DNA of 37,407 nt from Pleurotus djamor. Taxonomy: Eukaryota; Basidiomycota; Agaricomycetes; Agaricales; Pleurotaceae. The number at the start of each line of letters is the position of its first letter. The stretch's first letter is position 1. The stretch covers positions 1-37,407 of the forward strand of contig JAPEVF010000443.1 of assembly GCA_029747585.1 (NCBI GenBank), in the 5' to 3' direction. Under the pieces are notes generated by a model. The model saw only the letters and a list, made by a program, of their open reading frames with translations, did not search any database and had not been told where the DNA came from. Shown here in pieces: positions 1-9,587 of the stretch. Position numbers and translations under genes: made by a program.

Positions 1-232
1 CGAAACGGGTAATGGCGATTCGCGTCGCGAGGACCTGCAGGGGTTCGCCGTAAAACTTGATGACATCGTTGTTGGGGGCTGATAATTCGCCTCTACGGCA
101 ATTATAAACAAGGCGTTTTAGGTCCACAACGTCTGGAAGGGTGTCGTCGAATTCGTAGGGCGGGAAGACGTGACCATTTGTGAGTAACTGAGAGAGTTTG
201 GACAATTTATGTGGTCTAAATGTGGGCGACAT
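1..232 (-). CDS. Tandem RNase III-like protein, copy A (5' end only)
   Basis: First-exon fragment of the same family as copies B, C and D, running off the left window edge. Read on the minus strand from the ATG at 232 it is open for 77 codons. It carries the family landmarks YNCRRGE, then NNDVIKFYGE and LATRIAIT, which fall exactly where the other copies have YNCRR, NNESMGYFGT and LATRIAVT. Against the RNase III signature NERLEFLGDA the second catalytic Glu is Lys and the Asp is Glu, so an active site is unlikely. The conserved promoter block of this family lies upstream at 331-386. Only the N-terminal quarter is visible, so integrity of the rest is unknown. Confidence 0.6.
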   Translation of the reverse strand, partial: MSPTFRPHKLSKLSQLLTNGHVFPPYEFDDTLPDVVDLKRLVYNCRRGELSAPNNDVIKFYGEPLQVLATRIAITRF

Positions 233-330
233 CAGGGAACGAAGCAGTGACTCTGGAGGACGAAAACGACGTCGTGGTACGAGAAACAAACGCAAAGGCA
301 GCCAGCCACAGAGTCCCGACACTGGCTAAG

Positions 331-426
331 TCAAATGTCGCCAAACAGCGGAAGACCGACAATCAACAAAACCTTATTTCAAGTACATCGTAGTCATGTG
401 GTGGCGCAGCCTTTGGGGTATAAAGG
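331..426. promoter_or_regulatory. Divergent promoter of cassette A
   Basis: Reading towards gene A (minus strand) there is AAATAAGGTT followed by TCCGCTGTTTGGCGACATTT, a block repeated upstream of copies B, C and D. Reading the other way, a TATAAAGG box lies at 419-426 and is repeated at 5333 and 8312. A CATGTG E-box-like hexamer sits between the two boxes. The two TATA-like boxes are about 40 bp apart, consistent with a bidirectional promoter. This is inference from conservation; no transcript data are available. Confidence 0.5.
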
Positions 427-986
427 TAGGGCAGTTCGAGTAGCTCGAGTTCCTCAGGCAGGAAAGTGAGTAACCCAGCATTCTATAGCTTTAGCAGAAA
501 GACTGACGGCCGTTGACAGAGAGTACGCAAGTGCACAGAGTAGATAAGGTCACTTTTTTCGGATGAATCCTCTTGGCCCTCTGCCAGCCAGACCATACTG
601 GGATCGCCGGATCGTTGCACCATGCAAAGAGAAAAGCCATTCGGGCCTCCTACTCCATGACCTTTATCCCGCCCGTGGGGAGACTGGGGGCGGATAGCAG
701 ATCACCCTCTGTGCCGAGTATCTAGCAATGGTTCCGCGGTCCACATAGGCCCCCCAGAGCATGGACGGGGCAGGAGGTTACCAAGGGGACCGATATTGGG
801 CTTCCAAAGTATCGTCGGGGATACCTTCAGTGTACGACTCGGGCACTCGCGAAGTTGTTGGTCATGGGTGAGCATCCAGTGTACCGCTTCCGGCGCGCAG
901 AGCAGCAGGGGCCTGCGACCAGTTCTTTGCGGTGAGTCTGAGTTCGCTGGAACAGGAGAACGCGACTTACACCAATTCCTTTCCAG
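419..986 (+). repeat. Conserved leader of cassette A with two introns
   Basis: This repeated segment starts at a TATAAAGG box and holds two conserved intron-like intervals. The first is 466-519 (GTGAGT to TTGACAG), and the second is 932-986 (GTGAGTCTGAG to TTTCCAG). The enclosed exon is 412 nt, against 411 nt in the copies at 5433-5843 and about 8414-8824. No reading frame is conserved between copies: stops fall at different places, and the ATGGACGGGG start opens ORFs of different length. I therefore read it as an untranslated leader or noncoding transcript. A hairpin at 666-695 is preserved in all three copies. The segment points towards the degenerate gene at 1699-2843. Confidence 0.5.
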
Positions 987-1000
987 TTTGAGGCGGTCTG

Positions 1001-1698
1001 AGATTGTATCCACGACACTGGGTACCCTGGGATCACTGGAAAGAAGGGAGAAGCTGACCTTGGGAGGAATGGTCGGACGCGTCTCGGGCATGCTGCATCC
1101 AGTAGAAACATGTCTACAGCTCTTCCGGACGTTTCCCTCAAGTGCTGAGAGTTGCTGAAAGCGTGTATCATGCATCATGTCGAGTATGTAGAGTTGTGAG
1201 GTGAATGCGAACGAGCGTCACAGCGCCTAAATTTCTTGCCGTCTTGTAGATCTCCGAACCACACCATTGTCAACGCAGTCGACGCTGGGATGAGACACCT
1301 GCCTGGCTGCTGGAAGACAAGCTCGTCGTTAACCATCCTCTGATCAAAGGAGAACGATTCGTCTTGACTCTTCCAGGATGCTAGGCTGGAAACCAACCTC
1401 TATGACGAGAGGATGGGAATAGAGCCATGGACATGTCCGGTATCTGAAACAACTCCGACCGCCCGTTTTGGCATGGTGGCGTGAACTCCGACACCCGTTT
1501 GGGACGGTGGCGCTAAGTTTCAAGATCCGCCAATCTGAGCACTGTCACTTGCCCCACGTACGACGTCGCGATGGACGCGTTTTCAGCCGGCCAGTACGCT
1601 GGAAACGATGGTTCAAACGGTGCGTAACCTATATATACTCCGAAATCACGTCCTCTCACGACTTTTCTTCTCCATCAGTGCAACCTTTCACCTTTGCG
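1001..1698. other. Spacer between leader A and the degenerate gene E'
   Basis: No gene is recognised here. A 20-bp sequence at 1381-1400 recurs exactly at 9163-9182, after the orphan leader, so cassette homology extends beyond the leader. A TATATATA box at 1630-1637 lies about 62 bp before the ATG at 1699 and could be the local promoter for that gene. Confidence 0.35.
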
Positions 1699-2843
1699 AT
1701 GGCGCTGGCTTCACATGACGGCCTGCCTTTACCCACTGATTGGAACACCCACGGAACACCTTGCATGAGCACTAATCAAGGTGAGATTGATACATAGCCA
1801 GTTAATTTTGCCGTACTGACTGTTGAGCTATCGTTCAATCACTATGTCGCGCCATCCCCACACTTTCCCCAAACACCGCTTCCTAACGTTCCAACACGCG
1901 ACTCGCGCTGGCGCTCTACTTTAGCCACGGAAACTTCTTATACGCCTGTACGTCACCCGCAAAAGCGACCAAACTTTACCAGGATGTTTGCCTGGCTCTC
2001 GATTGAGAAGACAAGAAGAGCCCCGCTCCTCACGGTGTCCCATGCTCACGCTTCTCGTCTCGACAGCTAGGAACTCGTGTGCTGCAGGGAGTTACTTCAA
2101 GGCCCTCAAATTTCAAAGTTCTCTGGGAGGACTTGGACCACAAACTTTCGGCCGCGTCGCAGCCAGCCTCTCTCTGCTGCTTGACCCTCTTTTGGGACTT
2201 GTCTTTACAACCAACCCAGACGTTTACACGTATGTGTGTTTTCATCCTTCTTGCCCCACTCACACTCATCCATGTTTACTCAAAAATAACTCAACTGGAA
2301 TCCGGCCCATCGCATCTCACAAGTCCCCCCAACATCAGCAGACGGCGCCATCTCCTCCAACAACGGCTGGATTTTCAATCCCTCAAGAGTCCGGCTAGCA
2401 TCAATGCGCCAAATATGCTGTGGTGACAGCGGCTGTCTTCAGTCGTCGATCAACGACCACCTGCACCTTCCTCTTCGGCTGTTTTGCCTCAAACTCAAAG
2501 TCCTTTAACGCTTCCTGCACTCCCCTCATTCAATTCAACACAAGACAGTCACGAGGATCGCAAACAAGCCTTGAAAGTCCGTACGTCCATCTTGTCGAAG
2601 CCACCAATCGATGTTTCCGTATTCGAAGCTCGTTCCCGAAGCCTAAAGTCTCGTCCTCTCGTCCTACCGCCAGCCGTTCTTCAAGCGTCTTCCTTGGAGC
2701 CAAAGGAGACTCCAATCACCCGTCAACATCCGCTGTCACAACAGCTACCGTCTACAGTCAAACTCAGTGTAAAGTATACAGGGTTGTTTTCGAAGCCGAA
2801 AAGTCCATCTAGCGATGCCCATGCAATACCAATATTTTTGTGA
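1699..2843 (+). pseudogene. Degenerate RNase III-like gene E' (paralog of the gene at 6002-7852)
   Basis: The segment aligns in pieces with the gene at 6002-7852. A first exon may run 1699-1780, joined by an intron (GTGAGA to CTTTAG) to 1925. The stretch ending at 2229 contains FGRVAASLSLLLDP, matching HGVRDWLTGLIRP of the paralog, and is followed by a donor at 2230 at the same place as the paralog's donor at 6679. The matching acceptor is mutated (TTACTCA for TTACTTA). After it, NISRRR aligns with NMSRRY, and a tail with SSLEP and ITRQHPLSQ aligns with PSLEP and VTRQPLVSRQ. No single spliced frame joins the parts, and a TGA interrupts the frame at 2424-2426. Most likely a decayed copy; unrecognised extra introns remain possible. 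Confidence 0.4.
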
Positions 2844-3442
2844 TACCCGTACACTCCGCGATACCAATATGGTACCGAGTTGTATACTTGTCACGACATG
2901 TCGTGTATGTCTTATACAGAACGATGATCAATGAACCTGATTTGACGATGTCCCAGCCTATGACAGCATTCCTGACCTCCCCGGGGAAACTGAGAACATA
3001 CTCAGTGCGTCGTCTCACTGGCAATAGTGGCTCCGACGTTCACATCATTGTCCTTCACATCCCTGCAGCACGGCTGCATGTCTCTCCTACCATTCAAATC
3101 CACAAAGACCACACAATGTCGCCCTGATCATTAGAACCTCACCCCTTGAGCTACGTATGCGCATCAAGGGGAAAACTGGGCACGCTGCACCACAGAGGCG
3201 GCGAAGCATGACCACAACAACACGTGGTTCATGATTGGAACCAACTGGAAACCACCGAATACTACAAAGTATATGTCTACGCGGTATCAAGAGGGGTAAT
3301 TATTGAAGGGTATTTCTAAATGATGAAGGCGGGGTATCTCTAATTCCTACGACCAATATCACATACACATGCAAACTTTTCAACGGGTCAATGTCCGCTA
3401 CGCCCAGGCGACGTACACCAAACCGCCACTGCACCCGAATCT
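2844..3442. other. Intergenic region after E'
   Basis: No gene is supported. Its start holds GATACC-type repeats (ATACC near 2826, GATACC near 2842 and 2860) like those after the gene at 6002-7852, which supports 2815-2870 being a homologous 3' end. The remainder, up to the stop of copy B at 3443, shows nothing recognisable. Confidence 0.4.
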
Positions 3443-5155
3443 CTAGTGGGGCTTCCTAATTCGAAGGACGGCCTGTTTCGTGTCCTTCGCGGCTGTTTGT
3501 GCGCGTCTCAATAACCGCTCGCAGACGGCTGCTCTCGATTCTGGTGGCCCGTCCTTCGGGGGAAGATACGTGAACAGCGAGGTCGATTCAGAAGGTTCGG
3601 CAGGCCCTGTCTTTGTAGAGGGCGGTAGCCTTGCTTTCAGCTTCGACACGAAGTCAGCCGTACTAGACCCTCCCATCTCGCCAGCCGCGGAGCTAGGGCC
3701 GGCTATCGGGGCCGAACTTGCGATCTGGGACGTAGACGCTGACGCGGAACCCTTCTTCAGGGTCTTGTCGGCTTTGGAAATTGTGGAGGTCTGTGGATGA
3801 GAGCTGGAAGAAGCGGCTAGAGCTGTGACGGATGGCAGATTCGGGGCTACGGGGGCGCTCTTGAGAAGGGTGTCGTCGTCTGGTACTGTTGGAACCAGCG
3901 AACTACTCAGTCTCGAAACGACGTCGTGTGCCATAGGCACGAGCATGCCCATGGGGAGACGCATCACAGAGGCCATTGACTCTGGTCCATCAAGATATCG
4001 CTGTCCAATGGCCGCAGAGAAGAGCTGCGCTTTGAGCTGCGCGCTTCCGTTCTGGGGAAAGGGACAAAGATCCATCTTGACCGCGATGTGGGCCTGAACG
4101 GTATCGCATAAAACAACACGCTTCAATGTCTAAACAATAAAAAAAAAGTCAGCACATTGCTTACTTCCAACAAGAGGAGCAGTATTGTAACGAACCTTTC
4201 CAAAGTGCGCGCCTCCAATAATTGACGCGCGGTAACGTGGATACCAGCTATCCATGGTCTTCCTGAAGAAGTAGTCTTGGACAGCGAAGCCGAGGTACGC
4301 CAGTGAAAGGAGGCGTTGGTGGAGGTCGCCGTTGGAGTCAACAAGGGAGAGGTGGGCTGAGGATGAAAATGTCTCTTTGAGGGCCCCGAAAACGCGCTCG
4401 AGGCCGATGGGAGTGATCAAGTCGAATCGTCGAAGAAACTCGGACACATGGTTTTCGTCTTCAAATTCGTTATGTTCCTTCTTCCAAAAAGTTTGGATTT
4501 CGCGTCGTATACCGGCCTCTGCTACGGCAGACCAATATGAATGAAAACATGGTAAAACAAACTCGAAAGCAGGCCGGAGGTTGTCATGATTATGCTCCAC
4601 GACCGCATGGAAGCCCGCAGATACGTCTGCCGCCCAGGTAAGGGCTTCCAAGACATCGGCGAACCGTGCAGGACATTCGATGTTTTTGTAAGGGTGCATA
4701 GACCATGCCTCTATCTGAGCTTGTGGGATAGGGTGAACCCGCATGGCTGACGTGTCTGAACTGCTAGCCATGATGCGGGCCATGTACTCTTCGCCCGTGA
4801 AAATCCTCGTAAAATACTAAATCGAATACAAAGAGTGTTAGACGATGGAGATAGCTATGATAGAATGGGCAAGTGTGCTAACCTCAATCGCCCAAACCAA
4901 CTTCGAGCCAGTGAGCTTGGAATTATCCATTAGGAAACAAGTGGCACCGATACGCGTGGAAAGGATATAGGTTGCTTGGCCGTACCACTCCGCCATTTCA
5001 TTGCTGTCGGGCTCGCCTACTCGACAGTTGTATGCGATACGTTGGTATTTTGCGACGTGGGCAAGAGAGATGTCCAAGGGGAACGGCTTGTAAACGAAGT
5101 CATGGGTGAGGCGGCGGGCGAGGTCGGTTGAGTGGGGTTCACAGCTGATGAACAT
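3443..5155 (-). CDS. Tandem RNase III-like protein, copy B
   Basis: Three exons on the minus strand (5155-4883, 4816-4196, 4129-3443) join in frame to give about 526 aa. Splice phases are the same as in copies C and D. The first RNase III-like half has SNEMAEWYGQ at residues 51-60 (template NERLEFLGDA: both Glu kept, Asp changed to Gln) and FADVLEALTWAADVSAG near residues 143-159, with the Asp and Glu of the second signature kept. The second half has YLGFAV near 265-270 (Asp to Phe) and KAQLFSAAIGQRYLDG near 331 (both acids lost). The C-terminus is a Ser/Ala/Pro-rich tail. I see the motif match directly; the fold assignment is inference, and activity is doubtful. It is divergent from the leader at 5333 and from gene E. 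The start was chosen at 5155 because it gives an N-terminus matching copies C and D. Confidence 0.65.
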
Positions 5156-5237
5156 GGCGTATCGCGGGGCGGGCGTCGCGGAGAGGAAGGAAGGAAGGAA
5201 AGAGGTGCGTGCGCGTGAAGCCCCAGCACTGGCAATC

Positions 5238-5340
5238 TCAAATGTCGCCAAACAGCGGAAGTTCAGCAACAAACAAAACCTTATTTTTATTTCGATACGA
5301 ATCCAAGTCATGTGATGGCGTAGTCGTTGGTGTATAAAGG
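5238..5340. promoter_or_regulatory. Divergent promoter of cassette B
   Basis: It has the same arrangement as at 331-426. AAATAAGG with TCCGCTGTTTGGCGACATTT faces copy B, a CATGTG motif lies at about 5309, and TATAAAGG at 5333-5340 faces the leader and gene E. Confidence 0.5.
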
Positions 5341-5899
5341 TTCGTCGATTCCAGAGGCTGAGGCCCCAGGCAGGAAAGTGAGTAACTTCCATTTCCCCGG
5401 TCATGAAGATTCTTACTGACAACCGTTCGCAGAGAGTACGCAATGCACAGATTGTAGTTTGGCTTCTAATTTTCGTGAGCCCCTCAGCCCTTTGCCAGCC
5501 AGACCATACTGGCATGCCGGATTGCTGCGCCGTGCAAAGTGAAAAGCCGTTCGGGCCTCCTATTCCATGACCTTTATCCTGCCCGTGGGGAGACTGGGGG
5601 CGGATAGTAGATCACCCTCTGCGCCGAGTACCTAGCACAAGTTCCGCGGTCCACATAGGCATGTCAGAGCATGGACGGGGCAACAGGCTCTGAGAGAGTG
5701 GTGCGATGCTGAGTCTAAAAGGTATCAATGGGATATTATCAGTGTATGACACGGGCCCTGGCCCAGGTGCGGACGTTGGGAGATGATCCAACGCGCTGCA
5801 TCTGACGCGCAGAGCAGGAGGAGCTAGCAACAAGTTTTTTACGGTGAGTCTGAGTTGGCTTGAGCAGGAAGGACGCGACTTACACCATTTCCTTTCCAG
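5333..5899 (+). repeat. Conserved leader of cassette B with two introns
   Basis: Second full copy of the leader. Intron-like intervals lie at 5378-5432 (GTGAGT to TTCGCAG) and 5844-5899 (GTGAGTCTGAG to TTTCCAG), enclosing a 411-nt exon. It is clearly more diverged from the copy at 419 than the orphan copy at 8312 is, yet the intron borders and exon length are kept. The hairpin at 5576-5605 keeps its stem, while its bulged base is T instead of C. Stops occur in every frame of the exon start, so it is probably an untranslated leader of gene E or a noncoding RNA. Confidence 0.5.
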
Positions 5900-6001
5900 T
5901 TTGCGGTCGGAGATGGTAAATAAGTACTTGGTAGATAGTGCCCTGTAGTGTTCGTAAAATAGAGAGTGCTCGGCAACTTCCGATAGACATAAAAGGCCGC
6001 G

Positions 6002-7852
6002 ATGGGCGTCTCTGCTCCTTTCAGCGCTACCACCACCATCTCCGAGGTCCTGCCAGCCATGGTCGCCTATGCCCGATCGCCCGACTACCAGTGCCAATCG
6101 CATCACTACGCCACGATCGTTGCCGTCGCCGCCGTCGCGATAGAACGTCTCAGACTTGACATCGAAGGCCATGCGCGCTCAATCCCTGGGCAACACGCCG
6201 AGAGCATTGTCGTAGAGCCTCCTCGAACACTCGTTGGACTCCCTGTCCCTTCTCTTGTCCGTCGAGGCGAACTTGTGCTCCAGGAGATTGTGAATGAAAC
6301 ATACCTGCAATTGTACTTAGGAGTTTACGACGACCAGAGCTTCACGGTGCGCAACTTGTTACCCAACGCCGTCTTTGATCGACTGACAGTCGCGTTTCTT
6401 TAGATCTTCCAACACCTATTTAATACCGCCTACGTTCGTTCGTGCTACGGAAGGCTGCTAGAGCCTGTCGTGACGGTTGAACAGACTGAGGCATTGGAGG
6501 CCCACCTCAACAACCTTGACGCTCAGAGCAGGTCCGAGACTACTGAAGACGTATACGCGGACGTGTTCATGGTTATTATCGGTCAAGTTGAACCACAAGA
6601 TCCCCATGGTGTCCGTGACTGGCTGACAGGATTGATTCGCCCCGTCATGGAGCACACATTAGCCGCTGATCTCGACCTGTATGCTCTCTTTTGTCACTCT
6701 CATCTACCCCACTCATATCTATGCCTACTTAGAAATTCCTTGGGTCCTCGAAACATGAGCAGACGTTATCAGTTCCCCGCCACTGAACAACCGGAGGGCG
6801 GTCATCCCAGCACACCTATCGGCTTTCCCGCATTATGTCGACTGCTCTCCAGGTTCCATCGTCTCTCCGACTTCCTACCTGAGCTCCCACACAAATCCAC
6901 CGTGTCAATGGTATCCAGGCCTACAGATACCTATCAACCGTCGAGTAAGAGACAACGGAAGCAAGGCAAAAAACGACAACACCTGAACTCGGCGGAGACG
7001 ACGAACAACTACGCTCATCAAAGCGCAACGAACTCAAACTCAAACACCTTTGCATCGACTTCATCTGCACAAGTTGCTGGGCCGTCAATAATGAGACTCC
7101 CTACGGAACAAACAATGAAGGCCACTACGTCGTCCGCTTTGAATGTGCTTCCTCAGCCCGGAAACTCCCCTCTCCGCTCATGGTTATCCAACATTGCGCC
7201 TTCTGCACTTCCTACTGTGAACAATGACGCCTCGCCTGTACTTGACGAAGAGGAAATCTATGGTCCAGCCCCCTTGCCCCATTCACGGTCCATCAAGTTT
7301 GATGAGCCAACGTCATCCCTGCACGCTCCAAAGAATACTCTTCGACGTGACCCAACCTCTCCCAAATCTCCGGGACTCTTTGGTTCCCCTAGGATTTCTC
7401 TCAGGTCTCCGGGACTCTTTGGTTCGCCTGCATCCTCTTTTGCTCAGAGTTTCTCTTCCGCGTCATCAACAAGCTCCATCGCCTCCTTCTTTAAAAAGGG
7501 CAAGGCAAAACTGACGTCCTCGGACAGCTTCCGAAGACTGGCTGATCTTGTTACCGATAAAATCCTCCCTCCTCGCAACTCTACACGTCATCCTCGTTCT
7601 GCTGACTCGGAGTCTGAGCTGGTTCCTATAGCCTCGTCTTCTCATCCTACCACTGCTGGCCCGCGACCACCTTCCTTGGAGCCAGTCACTCGTCAGCCGC
7701 TCGTGTCCCGGCAACCACCTAGTGCCTCGCCTGTGGTCAAACGCAGTCTATCGCAGACAGATATAGTCGAAAAGCCCCCGATGAATGTGGTTCTCAAAAA
7801 ACTCAAATTCACCAAGACGAAGCGATCAAACATCTCCCCTGCGCTCCCCTAA
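6002..7852 (+). CDS. RNase III-like gene E with long disordered tail
   Basis: My model is exons 6002-6346, 6404-6678 and 6733-7852, about 579 aa. The intron at 6347-6403 removes an in-frame TAG and has a good CTGAC branch site; the intron at 6679-6732 is 54 nt with a GTATGC donor. The N-terminal part reads GLPVPSLVRRGELVLQEI then NETY, resembling the opening helix and HxSY region of RNase III. Later, DVYADVFMVIIG resembles the second signature (ADVFEALIGA) with the Asp kept and the Glu changed to Met. The first signature is not recognisable, so catalysis is unlikely. From about residue 210 the protein is Ser/Pro/Thr-rich, with SPGLFGSP twice and a basic C-terminus. It is divergently paired with copy B across the shared promoter. 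The upstream coding start is uncertain; the RNase III assignment is weaker than for copies A-D. Confidence 0.45.
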
Positions 7853-7863
7853 ATTTACTCTAT

Positions 7864-7946
7864 GATACCTGTTGATACCACGCAATAGTTACACGGTGAT
7901 ACCATGTCCTCTGCGATACCCTTACATAGATATGCCTCGCGATACC
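7864..7946 (+). repeat. GATACC repeat cluster in the 3' region of gene E
   Basis: Five exact GATACC hexamers occur at 7864, 7874, 7898, 7915 and 7941, just after the stop codon at 7852. Related units follow the paralogous E' at about 2826-2865. The position suggests a 3'-UTR element shared by the two paralogs; its function is unknown. Confidence 0.5.
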
Positions 7947-8080
7947 ATTACAGAACTGTGTTGAATACCACCTATTTGATGTAGAACATTAATCAAGTTG
8001 TTCCCTTACCCCAAGTACGTCCTCAAGCTCGGGAGAACGACGTTGTAGTGCCACAGACCAGTGACACAGATTTGGTTAGG

Positions 8081-8319
8081 TCAAATGCTGCCAAATTAGC
8101 CTCGTGACCAGACCGCTATGAGGTCGTCGCTTGAAAAGGAGACCGTCGATAGACATATCATAGACAGGATGGTCACGAGCCTACTGCCAAATAACGGAAG
8201 ACCATGAGACCGTATTGGACGAAGACTGACGATCAACGAAACCTAAACGAAACCTTATTTTAATTTTCAAGTACGTAGTCACGTAGTCATGTGATGGCGC
8301 GGCCTAGGGGGTATAAAGG
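8081..8319. promoter_or_regulatory. Orphan divergent promoter, interrupted by a small insertion
   Basis: Remains of the cassette promoter: TCAAATG...GCCAAA at 8081-8095 continues at 8184 as CTGCCAAATAACGGAAG, then AACCTTATTT at 8251-8260, CATGTG at about 8288 and TATAAAGG at 8312-8319. No RNase III-like gene follows on the minus-strand side; gene E occupies that position. The leader side is intact. Confidence 0.5.
8097..8183. mobile_element. 87-bp MITE-like insertion
   Basis: The interval is bounded by 13-bp inverted repeats, TAGCCTCGTGACC at 8097-8109 and GGTCACGAGCCTA at 8171-8183, which match at 12 of 13 positions. It is flanked by a perfect 9-bp direct repeat CTGCCAAAT at 8088-8096 and 8184-8192. 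The uninterrupted target is visible in the paralogous promoter at 331-351. A 9-bp duplication would suit a Mutator-like element, but no transposase is present and the family is not identified. Confidence 0.6.
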
Positions 8320-8887
8320 ACGGGCAATTCGAGTAGCTCGAGTCCCCCAGGCAGGAAAGTGAGTAGCCAAGCATTCTACAGCTTTAGCAGAAAGGCTGAT
8401 GATGTTGACAAAGAGTACGCAAGTGCACAGATTAAATAAGGCCACTTTTTTTCGGGTGAATCCTCTTGGCCCTCTGCCAGCCAGACCATACTGTGAGCGC
8501 CGGATCGCTGCACTGTGCAAAGAGAAAAGCCATTTGGGCCTCCTACTCCATGACCTTTATCCCGCCTGTGGGGAGACTGGGGGCGGATAGCAGATCACCC
8601 TCTGTGCGGAGTATCTAGCAACGGTTCCGCGGTCCACATAGGCATCCCAGAGCATGGACGGGGCAGGAGGTTACCAAGTGGACCGATATTGGGTTTCCCA
8701 GGTATCGTCGGGGATACCTTCAGTGTACGATCTGGGCACTCGCGAAGTTGTTGGTCATGGGTGAGCATCCAGTGTACCGCTTCAGGCGCGCAGAGCAGCA
8801 GGAGCCTGCGATCAGTTCTTTGCGGTGAGTCTGAGTTTTCCAGAGCAGCAGACAGCCACTAATACCCTTTACTTCTCATCTTGCGAG
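8312..8887 (+). repeat. Orphan leader copy
   Basis: Third full leader copy, very similar to 419-986. The first intron-like interval runs 8359 to about 8413, with the end altered to TTGACAAAG. The second starts at 8825 (GTGAGTCTGAG), but its pyrimidine tract and acceptor are degraded (TTGCGAG). The middle exon is again about 411 nt, and the hairpin lies at 8559-8588. No E-type gene follows; only scraps such as the 20-bp repeat at 9163-9182 remain. Confidence 0.5.
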
Positions 8888-9587
8888 TTCGGTTTACCCT
8901 GGGGAGGTTTCATGAGAGGATGAGACTGTAAGTTGGCGGACAGAAATGAGGTCTGGGTTGAACTAAGTTCAATGTCCGCGCTCTATCTGCCGGTTACGCG
9001 CACGTTCATCTACTTCCCTGTTGATTAGCTATAGGATGGGCCTCATCAGCATCGTTTGTACAATGTAAATTGGAAGACATCATCGAAGACGGTCTCCACA
9101 AAGGAGGGAATGCCCCAACCTCATCAAGCGCAACAAATCGACCTCGGAATCCAGCGATTCACCTAGGCTGGAAACCAACCTCCGATTCACCGTAAGTAGT
9201 TGTCAAGAATGGTAGCTGAGGTAGAGGAACACATGAGATAGCACAGCAGGGAGAACGAACTTGCAGAAAATGTGATTGTTGGCTGTGGGCTTGCTTCGCC
9301 TAGAATATTATGGGATGACTTGTGCGACGCAGCCCAAGCTGTGGCCACACCTCAAGGGCACCCACGCCTAAGTAATGAATGCATATTCAATGTTACCTAC
9401 TCACCCAGTGACAGCTATATCGGAGGAGAGAATCCGATCGTGTGGGCAATATCTCTGGATATAGTACCTATTATAGACGAGTATCGCTGATTAGAAGAAA
9501 GACTGTATGCGTATAGGGTGTATCCACTGCACAGACAATGTCGTATCCCGTGTTTGAGGAATATTTTTGCATTTCCCAATACGTGCT
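8888..9587. other. Region between the orphan leader and copy C
   Basis: No gene is supported. Apart from the 20-bp sequence at 9163-9182 shared with 1381-1400, I see only short unrelated open frames. Confidence 0.4.

Noticed and set aside
419..986. Leader as a known structured RNA (U1, U2, U3, SRP, RNase P)
   Set aside because: I compared from memory with the conserved boxes of these RNAs and found none. Several copies with introns near unusual genes also do not fit a housekeeping RNA.
702..1178. 158-aa minus-strand open frame across leader A, with a similar frame in leader B
   Set aside because: The shared residues come from conserved DNA including the intron borders on the plus strand. 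The frame runs straight through intron 2, and the copies differ by frame breaks, so I read it as a shadow of the noncoding leader.
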